Positions 17,323 through 27,008 are shown, counted from the first letter of the stretch. The stretch is DNA of 64,000 nucleotides from Paraburkholderia tuberum STM678 (GCF_902833905.1 NZ_CADFGP010000029.1:1-64000), one strand, 5' to 3'. Notes: generated from the letters alone by a model not told the origin. Made by a program: numbers and translations.

Positions 17323-17563
17323 CTGGGGCTGGAGCCTTGCGCGGACGGCGTTTCCGCCTGATCACGCGACGTCGATACCGTCAGCGGTACCGAAAATCCT
17401 GCCCAGCAGTTGATGGATCTGTTGTCGAACCACACCGGAGGATCAACGCCAGCTTCATTTGAAAAATCGCGAACACCGGCCGCCCCAAGGCGATTTGTGA
17501 ACACAATACCGTCGCTGATACCGTACCGTCAGGCTCGTTCGAATGCGGCCCTCGATACCGTCA
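17323..17563. repeat. Left end of island 2: arm-type repeats
   Basis: This segment is homologous to the left end of island 1 at 5.02-5.21 kb. It has GATACCGTCA at 17374-17383, AATACCGTC at 17506-17513, GATACCGTACCGTCAG at 17518-17531 and GATACCGTCA at 17554-17563. The hipA stop codon lies within the last copy. No gene is present before hipA. Confidence 0.6.
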
Positions 17564-18808
17564 CAACCGTAATGCGGCGCAAAGGTCATCGTGCTCGAAG
17601 GCACTCGCCATGCGGGCGATCTCTGCGCGCCTGGAACCAACTTCCTGAGCAACCGCTTGCCATGTCCGGGTCACGTTGGCCACCTCCCGAATTGTCGACC
17701 GAGCCTGTTTCAGCGACAAACCAAAGAACTCCGCGGCGTTTTCCAGCAGGCCAACCGAACAGGTTCCCTCGTCGAGATCGATATTGGTCGTCAGGATGCG
17801 TGCCTTGACATCGGTTGGCGTGGGATTGAGGTCATATGCCGGTGACAGTACCCAGCCATCGTGCCCCACCCACAGGAAACCGTGGTTGCGCAGATGGTCA
17901 TCGACATTGGAGACCAGTACATTGAACGCCACGCGGCGATACAACTGCGTGGCATCGGCCCGCGCCTTCGCACCATGTTGTGCCAGTGCGTCAACCAGTT
18001 CGGGATAACTGCCGCGTTGGCCGTCCCGCGATCCCGTCATCGACATGGCCGAGAGGAAGGGAATGCGATTGCTCCCCGCGCGATCGAAGCGACGCGACAG
18101 CAGCACAGGCTTGCCCGCTATCTCGAGCAGTTCGTGATGCGGGGTGGAGATACCAGCACGTTCAGCCAATCGCAGGGCGACTTCCTCCCAGGTCTCGATG
18201 CTGTAGTCGTCGGTCTCCTTCGGAAACTTGGCAATCGACAAATGGCCGTACTGGTCGATGATCGATGCCTTGGGACGTGCGCCGCCGAGTGATGATCCGG
18301 GCGCGAAGATCAGTTGCAGATCCTCATCGGTTTCTTCGTCCCGCAGGATGCGCTCGGTGATTTGAAGCAGCCGTCCCAATGCGATCAGCGCGGGGACACC
18401 GGCGGGCACGGGCGCCTGGAATTCATCTTCTCCGCTCCAGCGGAATCGCAGCGCACCCAGGCGTGTTTCATCTGCTACGCCCAGCAGATAATCAAGTTCA
18501 CCAAGCGTCCGGACACGCCGGCCTTCCCGCTCGGCCTGTCGACGCTCCGCGCGCTGCATGAGGCGGCGCCCCCACGTATCGGGCGCCGAATCGCCAATCG
18601 AACCAAAGATGGGTTGATCAGGCGGCGGCGGGAAGACACCGCGCGTCAACGCCAGTGCCGGCTCAATCGAGAAGCGCTCGTCGTCGGCCAGCCAGGTCTC
18701 GTCGTATTCGAACGTGACCGTTTCTTCCCGGCGCGATGTATGGCGCCTGAGTAGCCCTACCGGTCGCGACGTGCCGTCGAGATCGATATATACCTCGACA
18801 TCAGTCAT
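17561..18808 (-). CDS. hipA: HipA-family serine/threonine kinase toxin
   Basis: The 415-residue product matches HipA-type kinases, toxins that phosphorylate targets such as glutamyl-tRNA synthetase and can cause persistence. Visible elements are an N-terminal beta-rich domain, the Gly-rich activation segment GSSLGGARPK (171-180), the catalytic loop NVDDHLRNHG (301-310) and YDLNPT (326-330, DxxP metal site). The ATG at 18808 overlaps the end of hipB by 8 bases; an in-frame GTG lies 6 bases upstream. All key kinase residues appear intact. The stop codon falls within an arm-type repeat of the island end. Confidence 0.88.
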   Translation of the reverse strand: MTDVEVYIDLDGTSRPVGLLRRHTSRREETVTFEYDETWLADDERFSIEPALALTRGVFPPPPDQPIFGSIGDSAPDTWGRRLMQRAERRQAEREGRRVRTLGELDYLLGVADETRLGALRFRWSGEDEFQAPVPAGVPALIALGRLLQITERILRDEETDEDLQLIFAPGSSLGGARPKASIIDQYGHLSIAKFPKETDDYSIETWEEVALRLAERAGISTPHHELLEIAGKPVLLSRRFDRAGSNRIPFLSAMSMTGSRDGQRGSYPELVDALAQHGAKARADATQLYRRVAFNVLVSNVDDHLRNHGFLWVGHDGWVLSPAYDLNPTPTDVKARILTTNIDLDEGTCSVGLLENAAEFFGLSLKQARSTIREVANVTRTWQAVAQEVGSRRAEIARMASAFEHDDLCAALRL

Positions 18809-19136
18809 GGTCACCCCTTCCTCCGCCTCGGGGCAACCGGACGCGCTGAGGCAATGCCGCAGTTGCCAGCGACTGCCCTACCGTATCCCGGGCCACATCG
18901 GCGATCTCCAACAGCCCGCCCAGTAGACCAAGCGCCTGCAACACGGCCGCATAGATGCCGATGCTCACGCCCGGATCACCCGCTTCGACGCGCTGCAAAG
19001 TCGCTCTGGACGTAAAAGCCCGTTCGGCAATCACCGCCATGGTCAACCGGCGGCGACGACGCGCGTCGTGAATATCGGCGCCCAATTTGCGCAGCGCCCG
19101 CCGGACGCCGGCAGAAGGAGCGTGAGGAGTCGGCAT
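18801..19136 (-). CDS. hipB: HipB-like Xre-family antitoxin
   Basis: The 111-residue product has a helix-turn-helix of the Xre type (about residues 25-80: IHDARRRRRLTMAVIAERAF, then SRATLQRVEAGDPGVSIGIY). This is the usual layout of HipB, which neutralises HipA and represses the operon. The ATG at 19136 was chosen; a TTG lies two codons upstream. It overlaps hipA by 8 bases. The upstream sequence has CTTCGT and ACGAAG half-sites about 25 bases apart that could be an operator. Confidence 0.82.
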   Translation of the reverse strand: MPTPHAPSAGVRRALRKLGADIHDARRRRRLTMAVIAERAFTSRATLQRVEAGDPGVSIGIYAAVLQALGLLGGLLEIADVARDTVGQSLATAALPQRVRLPRGGGRGDHD

Positions 19137-19142
19137 TTGCAA

Positions 19143-19344
19143 CCTTCGTAAGTCTTTACATCCAATAATGTATCACGAAGATAACACCAATCGCCTACGA
19201 TGAACTACGGAGGATGATCAAGGGCCAAGCCATTTCATAAACCGCGAAGAGCCGATATTTCAAGATAATTCGTGAAAGATACGGTAATCGGTACCGTCAT
19301 ACTCGTCGCAAAGCTCGGCAAAATCTGGTAACAATTGCGGTAGT
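19143..19344. promoter_or_regulatory. Divergent control region between hipB and the second Jet-like cassette
   Basis: This 202-base intergenic region must hold promoters for both directions. It contains GATACGGTAATCGGTACCGTCATAC around 19279-19303 in which the island repeat TACCGTCA (19292-19299) sits next to a partial inverted copy (TACGGTA). No confident -35/-10 pair was identified. Confidence 0.35.
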
Positions 19345-20867
19345 ATGATGACCTTTCAAATTTATTTCATTGAAAATACGGATAGGGTCCTGATGGATGG
19401 CCAAGCGACAACCACCGCCCTTGCCGCCACGCTGACAACGTTAGGCGGCTTTGGCCTGCTCGACCTGTCCCGGCAACAGCGCAACCTTCTGCTACTTCGC
19501 CCGGTATTCCAGCTTGAGCGCTATAAGATGATGCTCGGGGACGAAAGCAGTTCAGACCGCAGCCTCTTCCAGAGTATCGACACGCATTACCTTGCATTGT
19601 CAGCACTCGATCAGATGATGGAAGCCACCACGGTTTCCAGTGGTAGTACCTCGACAGAAATCCTGACGCATCTTGCCGACGTCGCAATACGGATGAAACC
19701 GACACTCTCGGCGCCTCAGGCTCGGCGCGTGGCGGAGGTCATCCTTGATGCACTGGACAACAAGGCCAACAACCATCGCGAGTTCAGCTTCGAGTATTTT
19801 GATGCCCTAAGCGGGAGCACCAACAGCATTCAGTTCCGCCTTGTACGGTTCGAGCCCGACGCCGAAGATGTATATCGGTACCGCCCAACGGCGGAAGGCT
19901 ATCTGGTCTACCTCGGAATGTTGGATCTCTCGCCGGAGGACTCCCAGGAACTGCTGGAAAAGATGCTGGACCTTCTGGTCCAGCGCGGGCGCTTCGATGC
20001 AGCTCTGGAAATCGCACGTCGTGCGCGCAAGCTATCCATCGAGTACCGCCAGCTCATTCGTGATCGCCTCTACCAGGCCTATCGCGCGCCAGGCAGCGTC
20101 AACTGGAGCCGCGACATGGCCGGGCGGCTCGACGAGGCGCGGACGCACGTTCGTCAGCGCCAAGCCGAGGACGCTCGGATGGAGGAAGCCGTTGGCGAGG
20201 CCCTGCTTGGCGCCGATGAACCGAAGACGCGCGAGAGTCTCGTACAGCTGAAGGAAACCATCCGTAGCGCCAGCCTCATCCGACTACAGCTTGTCACTGA
20301 TATCAACGTAGCGCCCGAGCGTTTCATCGAAGCGCAGCGCGCGGTCTTCCGTGCACGCAAGCCCACCGGTCTCCCGGACCTTGAGCCGCAACTCCTTCCG
20401 CAACTCGTCAACCTTCCGACCCAGGTACTCTCGGCAGAGGCGGACATCTTCATCAGTGCGCTATACCCACCGGTGTGGTCGAGGGTGTACGACCTGAACT
20501 CGGTGTTCGCCCTGCTACTAGAGCAGCGTGGGGAAGATGCAGAGGTCGAGACTGACCCAGGCTCGATTGAGAAGCTTGAACCCCTGCCCGACCAGTTTTC
20601 GAAGGAACTTGTACAACGCGCCAACGGCTGGCAGGCAAGCTCTCCGCCGGCCAACGGCTGCGTATCGACCAGTTGCTGGATACCGACGAGGACGAGGGCC
20701 TAGACCGGACGACGCGGCGGTGCCTCGTTCTCATCCTGTTCCGTTCGTTCGCGCGGTCTGAGAGCGAGTTCAAGAACGTGAGCGTCGAACTCACGGGAGA
20801 CACCTTCCACCTCGACATCGCTCAGGGCAGCGCTCTCGAGTTCGTTCCCCAGGGAGAGTCAGAATGA
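19345..20867 (+). pseudogene. Kleisin-like first gene of a divergent JetABCD cassette, frameshifted
   Basis: Position and size fit a JetA/MksF-like kleisin subunit, but I do not recognise DUF3375, DUF2397 or the type III JetA family in it. The first frame runs 452 residues to a stop at 20703; its last 20 residues look random. The continuing frame (AGKLSAGQRLRIDQLL, then DTDEDEGLDRTTRRCLVLILF) is one base back from about 20631 and runs to TGA at 20865-20867, overlapping the next start by ATGA. One missing base, probably a G near 20631, explains this; sequencing error, true mutation or programmed slippage are all possible. ATG 19345 is assumed; ATG 19393 is an alternative. Confidence 0.65.
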
Positions 20868-21595
20868 ATGCAGAACCTACCGTGCGCAACGCCGCGCGAC
20901 TGACCTACAAGGCGCTGCACACAACGTTGTCGCCCATCAATGACTCGGAGTACCGCGAACTACTTGCCCTGTGCAGGGCGGACCCGACATTCAGACGATA
21001 CGTCGAGGATGTCGCGGCCGGCATGGAACTGCAGATTCTCGACTTGAGCGAGCAGCGTGGGCTCATTGTAGTTCCGGCCTCCAAGGATAGCCGCTTCGCA
21101 GTGCGCCTCACGGATATCCGCAGCGGCATGACTCCAGACCAGAAGGCCGCACTTGTACTTGCCCACATCGCCATCGCCGCAGTCTTCTTCCCTACGACTG
21201 ATGGATTGGACGACGACAACTACTCCCCGCCCCCAGCGTCTGTGGCCACCTGCCGCGATACACTCTACGCGCTAGCGCGGCGCCTGAAGGAGACATCTGA
21301 CCTTCCGCCGGACATTCCATCTGAGCTTGTTCCCGGCTGGGAGACGATTTCAGCACTTCCAGTAGCAATCCCGTCCGGTCAGCGAGCGTCGCATGCCTCG
21401 GTTGTCGGCGTCGTCAAGATTGCGCTGAACCAGATGGCGCAGAACGGCCTTGCTCGGCTTGACCGCGACGCGGAAGACGAGGCGGCTGCGACCTACACGC
21501 CCACCTTTCGACTGCGTGTGCAGCTGCGAGAACTGGCGCTTCGGCGACTCTACGAAATGGCGCAACTGGCTACGACCGAGCGCAAGGCAGCGTGA
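20864..21595 (+). CDS. Small second subunit of the divergent Jet-like cassette (MukE/JetB-like by position)
   Basis: The 243-residue product is not recognised by sequence. Size, position between the kleisin-like and SMC-like genes, and the mainly helical character fit a KITE/MukE/JetB-type subunit. Visible segments are ARLTYKALHTTLSPINDSEY at the N-terminus and a C-terminal RVQLRELALRRLYEMAQL helix. The ATG overlaps the end of the (frameshifted) first gene by 4 bases, and its stop overlaps a GTG before the third gene. It is intact. The function as an SMC partner is inference from operon layout. Confidence 0.7.
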   Translation: MNAEPTVRNAARLTYKALHTTLSPINDSEYRELLALCRADPTFRRYVEDVAAGMELQILDLSEQRGLIVVPASKDSRFAVRLTDIRSGMTPDQKAALVLAHIAIAAVFFPTTDGLDDDNYSPPPASVATCRDTLYALARRLKETSDLPPDIPSELVPGWETISALPVAIPSGQRASHASVVGVVKIALNQMAQNGLARLDRDAEDEAAATYTPTFRLRVQLRELALRRLYEMAQLATTERKAA

Positions 21596-21597
21596 CT

Positions 21598-24500
21598 ATG
21601 CAGAAGATTTCCCGCATCCACCTGGGCAACTGCGGATACCGCACCGCATGGTACGAAGGGATGACTTTCGAGCTGACTGACCCGGACAGCGGCCAACCCA
21701 CCGACACGCTCATCAACCTGGAGAATGGCGGCGGCAAGACCACGCTCATCGGGCTTGTGTTCTCGTGCTTCGAGACCGCTCAAGAGAGGTTTCTCAAACA
21801 CATCCAGAGCAAGCACAACACGTTCTCTCAGTACTTCACTCACGATGGCGCGCCTGGTTTCATCATCGTTGAATGGCTCATGCCGTCCAGAATGGCAGGA
21901 GGCAAGCCCTACCGTCTGGTGATCGGTCAGGCAGTCGCGGTAAGGTCGCACACCGAGCCACCGGAAGTCGACCGCATGTTCTTCTCATTCGAGGAGCACG
22001 CCGACCTCGGCCTCGCGGACATCCCGGCTCCGGGCCTGGCCCAGCCCACGCCGACCTCCATGCAGGAGTTCTCACGTTGGCTACACGCGCAGCAGAAGAA
22101 GTACCCGGGTGACGTTTTCATCAGCCACAACCGCCAAGCGGAGTGGCAGCGGCATCTGAAAGACGAGCGTCTCATTGACCTGGACATGCTGCGCATGCAG
22201 GTTAACTTCTCGGCCCAGGAAGGCGGTTTCGACACGGGCTTCCTCGACTTCAAGACGGAAGGCGAGTTCCTGCGCAAGTTTCTGCACCTGACCAGCGACA
22301 CCACGAAGGCCGACGAGGCACGCAAGCTGGTGGTTGCGGTATGCGAGAAGCATCGCCGCAAGCCTCAGTTCCAGAAGCGTCGTGATGAGCTGACCAAGTT
22401 CCGGGCGTCGCTGAACGCTTTCGCCGAAGCTGCCCAGCTGTACCTCGAGACGCTGGCTGCGCAGCGCTCAATGTTGATTCGGGGCGCTCAGATGGTCCAG
22501 GCTCTGCAGGCCCGCGCCGTCTCGTTTCGCCTCGACCACGACCGAGAGGCGGAATTCGAGCAGACCCAGCGACAACTGGCTTCGGCTGCGCTTGCGGACT
22601 CGACGCTCCACACGAAGGAGCAGGCAACGGTCACCTGGGCTTGGCATCAGAAGTGCAGCGCGCAGGCAAAGGCGCGCAAGGAGACTGCCGATGGCCGGGT
22701 AAAAGACCTGGAGCGGGACGAACGGCTCATCCGGGCCGCACGGCTCCAGAAGGAAATCGTTGGCATCGACGAAGAGCTCAAGGAGCTTGACGCGCTGGCC
22801 GAGGCCGAACGGGCAAATCTCAAGCCGACGAAGGACCACGCTGAAATTCAAGGGGCACTGCTCCGTCGTGCACTGTTCAACGAAGAGCAACGGCTTAAGG
22901 CAGCACTCCAGGCAATCGACGAAAGGGCTCGCGTACGGGACAACGAGCGAACATCTCTTCGCAACCAGCGGGCCAACGCCGAAACCGAAGAGATTCGCTA
23001 CGTGGAGGAACGCTCGAAGCTTCAAGCGGCCGAGGAATCCTATGTCCGGCGTCGTGAAGCATTAGAAGCGGACAAGACGTTTCGAGGACCAGAAGAGACG
23101 ACAGGCGAGGCGCTCGAACGCCTTGATGATGAAGCTGCGACTGCGGCTGCTGAGCGTGACGTGCATCGAGCATCCCGGGAACGCTGCGCCAAGGAGGCGA
23201 GGGTGCATCGACAATCTGCCGCAGCGGAACACGTGCGTGCAGCCGAGTTGTCTGGCAACGCTCAGACACTCGGCGAGTTCATCGCACGAGGAGAGGCCGA
23301 ACTAGAACGACTGGCTCAGTTGCCTGTCCTTCTGAACGCCGTCGAATCCGACCGCGTCAACCCGCTGTCCGCAGCGCTGCCTGCTCGCCTGCGCGAAGTC
23401 GTCTCTGATTCGGCAAAGCAGGTGTCGCTGGGAGACGTTCGGCTTGCGGAGTTGCGCGCCGCCAAACAGGCTATTGAGGAGACCGGCGTTGCCGGCTACA
23501 GTGCCGATGTAGCACTCGTCGTCCAGACGCTTCTACAGGCGGGAGTTCGCTCGGCCAAAGCCTACAACGAGTACATCTCTCGTGCGCTGCCGGATGCCTC
23601 CAAGGCACGAGCGCTCGTCGCGAGCGACCCAGCCCGCTTCCTTGGCGTCTCCGTAGCGTCCACGGAACTTGAAAAGGCCAAGGCCGTCTCCTGGGCGACG
23701 CGCCTGCCCACGCGCCCCGTGGTCGTATCAGCGGCAACACTTGAGCCAGCAGCGCACGTGGCGGAGCACGTGGTGGTCGTCCCTGCCGAGGATGATTCGG
23801 CCTTCAACGTCGAGGCTGCTGCGAAGCTGGGCGTTTCCCTCGAACTCCGCGTCACCGACGAAGATGAGCGCCGGTCCGCGTATCGGGAGCGCCACGACCA
23901 AACGCTGCGGGCAATTCACGAGCTCGATGCGTATACGAAGGAGTTCGGCGACGGCAAGCTTGGGCAGGCGCAAGCTGACAAGACAGCCCTGGAGGAAGAC
24001 GTTGCCACGGCGAAGGAACGGGCCGAGTCCCTCGAGTCGCTGGCCCTTGAACTCGATGAGAAGGCGCAAGGGCTGGAGCAACAAGCACAGGCAGCCGATA
24101 CGCGACGCCAGGCCGCAGTCCTGTCTTCGTCAGCAGTCCGCAGCTTCCAGAGCGAGCACGAATCCGGCCATACAGAGCGCGTCCGGCGACTGGCGGAGGT
24201 AATGCAAGACATCAGCGCAGCACAGGAGAGAAAGTCGGCAGCGGACGAGAACCTCGAGCGGCTGCAGGGGGAACACAACCGCGACCAGCGCTTGCGCGTG
24301 AGCACGGACCATGAGCTCGGGCTTGCCGGCGAAGAGCGGGCGGGCGTTGCTCACTATGACAAGGACTATCCGGCCCAGGAACAGTTGCTGCAGAACCCAC
24401 GGCCAGTGGAGACATTGCGCCGCATCTATCGCGACGCCGAAGCTGCCTACTTGGCCGAGGAAAAAGATCGACTGGGGCTATTGGCGCACAAGCTGGAGGA

Positions 24501-26001
24501 TGCTCGAAAGCGCCGCGAGGACAAAGCCAAGGAGTTCACCCGCGAGTTCAAGGGCGTTCAGATGGCAGACCTTAGGCCCTTCATGGATGCGAACCATGAA
24601 GAAGCGTTGGCCAACGTCGCGACCGCACTGGAGGCAGCCAAGCCAGAGCAGGTAAACGCCGCCTCGAATCTGCAGGTCGTGAACGGCGAGTCAAAAAAGT
24701 GGTTCTGCTCAAACAAGACGAACGTCGGGCCTGTGGTACCTGCTCACGAGGCTTTGGACCTGGATGCCCTGGCCGCGCTCATGGCCGAGGCCGAGACCCG
24801 CGTGAACGAGGCGCTGGAGCGGATGCGTACAGCCAACGAAGTTGCGAACCAGGCTGCGGACCGAGCCAATCGGAAGCGCGCAGCAGCGGAGGCCGACGGG
24901 ACGGTTGAGGCGCTGCTGCGCAGCAGCATGGGATTTGAAGACAAGCCCGACCCTATGCTCATCGCAGCGGAAATCGGCGCCCAAGTGGGAATGAACTTGG
25001 AGGTGCCGGACCCCGACAGCCTTGTTCTCGAGGCCGACGCCAGCAACCAAGTCAACGCGCTGCTGAAGGACTACACAGGGAAGAATCAAGGCGTCAGCAA
25101 ACTGCAGACGAAGGCCCGTGCCGCCTTCGACCTCGTCAAGGTGGCTGCGTCGGAGCAAGCGTTCCGCGAGGTTGACCCCGATGTTGCGCAGCAGATGATT
25201 GCCAACGAGTTCGGTGCCGCGTGCACGGATGCCAAACGCCTACTGGAGCACCTGGACGACCGCATCGCGACGACGGAAGCAACGCTGAGGTCGATGCAAG
25301 CCGACTTCGACGCCTGCGTCGAGGAGGTGCTCGCCGTCGTCCGCTCGGCCATCACGACGCTCAATCGCGTGACGAGCAAGGACAAGTCAGTGCCAATGGG
25401 CGCCCCATACGTTGGCGGCAAGCAAGTCCTGAAGATGCGGGCAAACTTCGGCACGGTCCCAGTCGAGACGCGACGCCAGACCCTCAGCGCCTACCTCGAC
25501 ACGTTGGTTGATACGAACGTGTTCCCTCCGCGCGGTACGGACCTCATCGCCGACGCTGTGGCGCGCGTTTATGGGCGTCCGCTGGGACTGCAAGTCCTGA
25601 AGATGTCCATCGAGGAGACAGAGCAGTACGTACCGGTTGAGCGGGTTTCGAACTCCGGTGGCGAAGGCGTCGTCATGGCGATGTTCCTGTACCTGGTCAT
25701 CAACCAGTTGCGGGCTGAGAACCACGCGCAGGTACATCGCATCGCCGGTGGGCCGCTCATCCTCGACAACCCGTTCGCGAAGGCCACCAGCCCCGCCATG
25801 TGGCGTGCCCAACGGCTGCTGGCCGAGGCCATGGACGTCCAGTTGATATTCGCCACGGCACTTCAGGACTTCAACGCTCTCGGCGAGTTCCAGCGATTCA
25901 TCCGCCTGCGCCGCGCCGGACAGAACAGCAAGACGAGACGCTGGCACCTCGAGTTCGCGAACCTGAAGCTCAACGACGTGCCCGAGGAGTTGACGGCTTG
26001 A
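21598..26001 (+). CDS. SMC-like ATPase of the divergent Jet-like cassette
   Basis: The roughly 1467-residue product has the SMC/MukB/JetC plan. A Walker A-like ENGGGKTTL lies at residues 42-50, then about 1000 residues of charged coiled coil with a central globular hinge region (about 590-760). An ABC signature NSGGEG is at 1352-1357. Walker B PLILDN is at 1386-1391 and carries Asn where the catalytic Glu is expected. It is larger than type I JetC (1123). The start is ATG 21598 or a GTG two codons upstream, which would overlap the previous stop by 4 bases. It should form an SMC dimer loaded by the two upstream products. Confidence 0.8.
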   Translation: MQKISRIHLGNCGYRTAWYEGMTFELTDPDSGQPTDTLINLENGGGKTTLIGLVFSCFETAQERFLKHIQSKHNTFSQYFTHDGAPGFIIVEWLMPSRMAGGKPYRLVIGQAVAVRSHTEPPEVDRMFFSFEEHADLGLADIPAPGLAQPTPTSMQEFSRWLHAQQKKYPGDVFISHNRQAEWQRHLKDERLIDLDMLRMQVNFSAQEGGFDTGFLDFKTEGEFLRKFLHLTSDTTKADEARKLVVAVCEKHRRKPQFQKRRDELTKFRASLNAFAEAAQLYLETLAAQRSMLIRGAQMVQALQARAVSFRLDHDREAEFEQTQRQLASAALADSTLHTKEQATVTWAWHQKCSAQAKARKETADGRVKDLERDERLIRAARLQKEIVGIDEELKELDALAEAERANLKPTKDHAEIQGALLRRALFNEEQRLKAALQAIDERARVRDNERTSLRNQRANAETEEIRYVEERSKLQAAEESYVRRREALEADKTFRGPEETTGEALERLDDEAATAAAERDVHRASRERCAKEARVHRQSAAAEHVRAAELSGNAQTLGEFIARGEAELERLAQLPVLLNAVESDRVNPLSAALPARLREVVSDSAKQVSLGDVRLAELRAAKQAIEETGVAGYSADVALVVQTLLQAGVRSAKAYNEYISRALPDASKARALVASDPARFLGVSVASTELEKAKAVSWATRLPTRPVVVSAATLEPAAHVAEHVVVVPAEDDSAFNVEAAAKLGVSLELRVTDEDERRSAYRERHDQTLRAIHELDAYTKEFGDGKLGQAQADKTALEEDVATAKERAESLESLALELDEKAQGLEQQAQAADTRRQAAVLSSSAVRSFQSEHESGHTERVRRLAEVMQDISAAQERKSAADENLERLQGEHNRDQRLRVSTDHELGLAGEERAGVAHYDKDYPAQEQLLQNPRPVETLRRIYRDAEAAYLAEEKDRLGLLAHKLEDARKRREDKAKEFTREFKGVQMADLRPFMDANHEEALANVATALEAAKPEQVNAASNLQVVNGESKKWFCSNKTNVGPVVPAHEALDLDALAALMAEAETRVNEALERMRTANEVANQAADRANRKRAAAEADGTVEALLRSSMGFEDKPDPMLIAAEIGAQVGMNLEVPDPDSLVLEADASNQVNALLKDYTGKNQGVSKLQTKARAAFDLVKVAASEQAFREVDPDVAQQMIANEFGAACTDAKRLLEHLDDRIATTEATLRSMQADFDACVEEVLAVVRSAITTLNRVTSKDKSVPMGAPYVGGKQVLKMRANFGTVPVETRRQTLSAYLDTLVDTNVFPPRGTDLIADAVARVYGRPLGLQVLKMSIEETEQYVPVERVSNSGGEGVVMAMFLYLVINQLRAENHAQVHRIAGGPLILDNPFAKATSPAMWRAQRLLAEAMDVQLIFATALQDFNALGEFQRFIRLRRAGQNSKTRRWHLEFANLKLNDVPEELTA

Positions 26002-27008
26002 GTGCGTTCCTTGAAGCGCTACTGTCGTCGCCGCGCAAGCGTGTGCCGCTCGACGAGCTGCGCCGGCACTACTTCTCGCTGTACCCAGATGTCCAGAACA
26101 GCCCGGACCGTGGTGTGCTGCTGCTGAGGGCGCTGAAGGAGCTGGAAGCTGACGGCGCCATCTCGCTGCCGGCTACCGGAAGTTGGGAACAGGCCGGCTC
26201 GCCCGCTCTTCCACTTTGGGTCACGTTGAAGAGCTCACCTCGCTCCAAGGTTTCTGTCAACCATGCCGACGTGACCTGGGCGCCGGAGCTGGGGTTCTGG
26301 CCGGAGTTGAGGCCATCGCAGTTGTCAGCGCTACGGCCCATCAATGACTTCCTACTCCGACGCCGAGGGGCTTTCTCCTCGGTTCCCATCAAGGAGCGTT
26401 CCTTGGAAATCTTCGGCGACGAGAAACGGCTCGACAACATGTGTGTCGGAGACTCCCTCTTTGGTGGGCGACTTCCAATATCCGTCATCGGTTGCTTCCG
26501 AGTGCCCCAGCCGCTGCCGTATCGCAAAGTTGATGCGCTTGGCAAGTCCGTACTCGTTGTCGAAAACCACAACACGTACTGGAGCTTCGCCGGATGGAAC
26601 GAGGCCACGCGGCGATACACGGCGGTCATCTATGGCGGAGGTGAAAACTTCAGGCTTACTGGGCGAGCGTTGCGCCAAGCGATGCAAGAAACAGGAGCTT
26701 CTTCAGCGGAGTACTTCGGCGACCTGGACCCGAAGGGCTTGTCAATTCCCGTGGATTTCAACCGTTCCGTCGAGCCAGGCTATCCGACCGTTTCTGCGGC
26801 GCTCCCGTTGTACCGCTGGTTGCTTGCGAACGGAGTGCGGCGTGAAAAACCCGAGTGTGCAACCTATGTGGCAGGACTGGCGGCCGCCTGGCTCGGCGCA
26901 GAACTCGCCGCAAAACTAGAAACAGTTTGGTCTGCAGGCATGTGGCTGCCTCAGGAGGCGCTGGGCACTGAACAACTCCATTCTGGTGCCATTGGCATCA
27001 ATGGCTGA
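25998..27008 (+). CDS. JetD-like Toprim nuclease of the divergent cassette
   Basis: The 336-residue product has the motif order of JetD/MksG nucleases: an N-terminal helical/winged part, VVENHNTYW (E189), FGDLDPKG (240-247, acidic DxD) and a late LPQEALGTEQL with acidic residues at 320 and 325. These fit a Toprim/DUF2220-like metal site. The start is TTG at 25998, overlapping the previous stop by 4 bases and preceded by a GAGGAG ribosome-binding site; no closer ATG fits. It closes the operon. As in Wadjet, it would be the DNA-cutting effector activated by the SMC complex; this is inference. Confidence 0.8.
   Translation: MSAFLEALLSSPRKRVPLDELRRHYFSLYPDVQNSPDRGVLLLRALKELEADGAISLPATGSWEQAGSPALPLWVTLKSSPRSKVSVNHADVTWAPELGFWPELRPSQLSALRPINDFLLRRRGAFSSVPIKERSLEIFGDEKRLDNMCVGDSLFGGRLPISVIGCFRVPQPLPYRKVDALGKSVLVVENHNTYWSFAGWNEATRRYTAVIYGGGENFRLTGRALRQAMQETGASSAEYFGDLDPKGLSIPVDFNRSVEPGYPTVSAALPLYRWLLANGVRREKPECATYVAGLAAAWLGAELAAKLETVWSAGMWLPQEALGTEQLHSGAIGING

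Noticed and set aside
17410..17850. Short plus-strand open frames across the island 2 left end
   Set aside because: They overlap the arm repeats and the hipA end on the opposite strand and resemble no protein.
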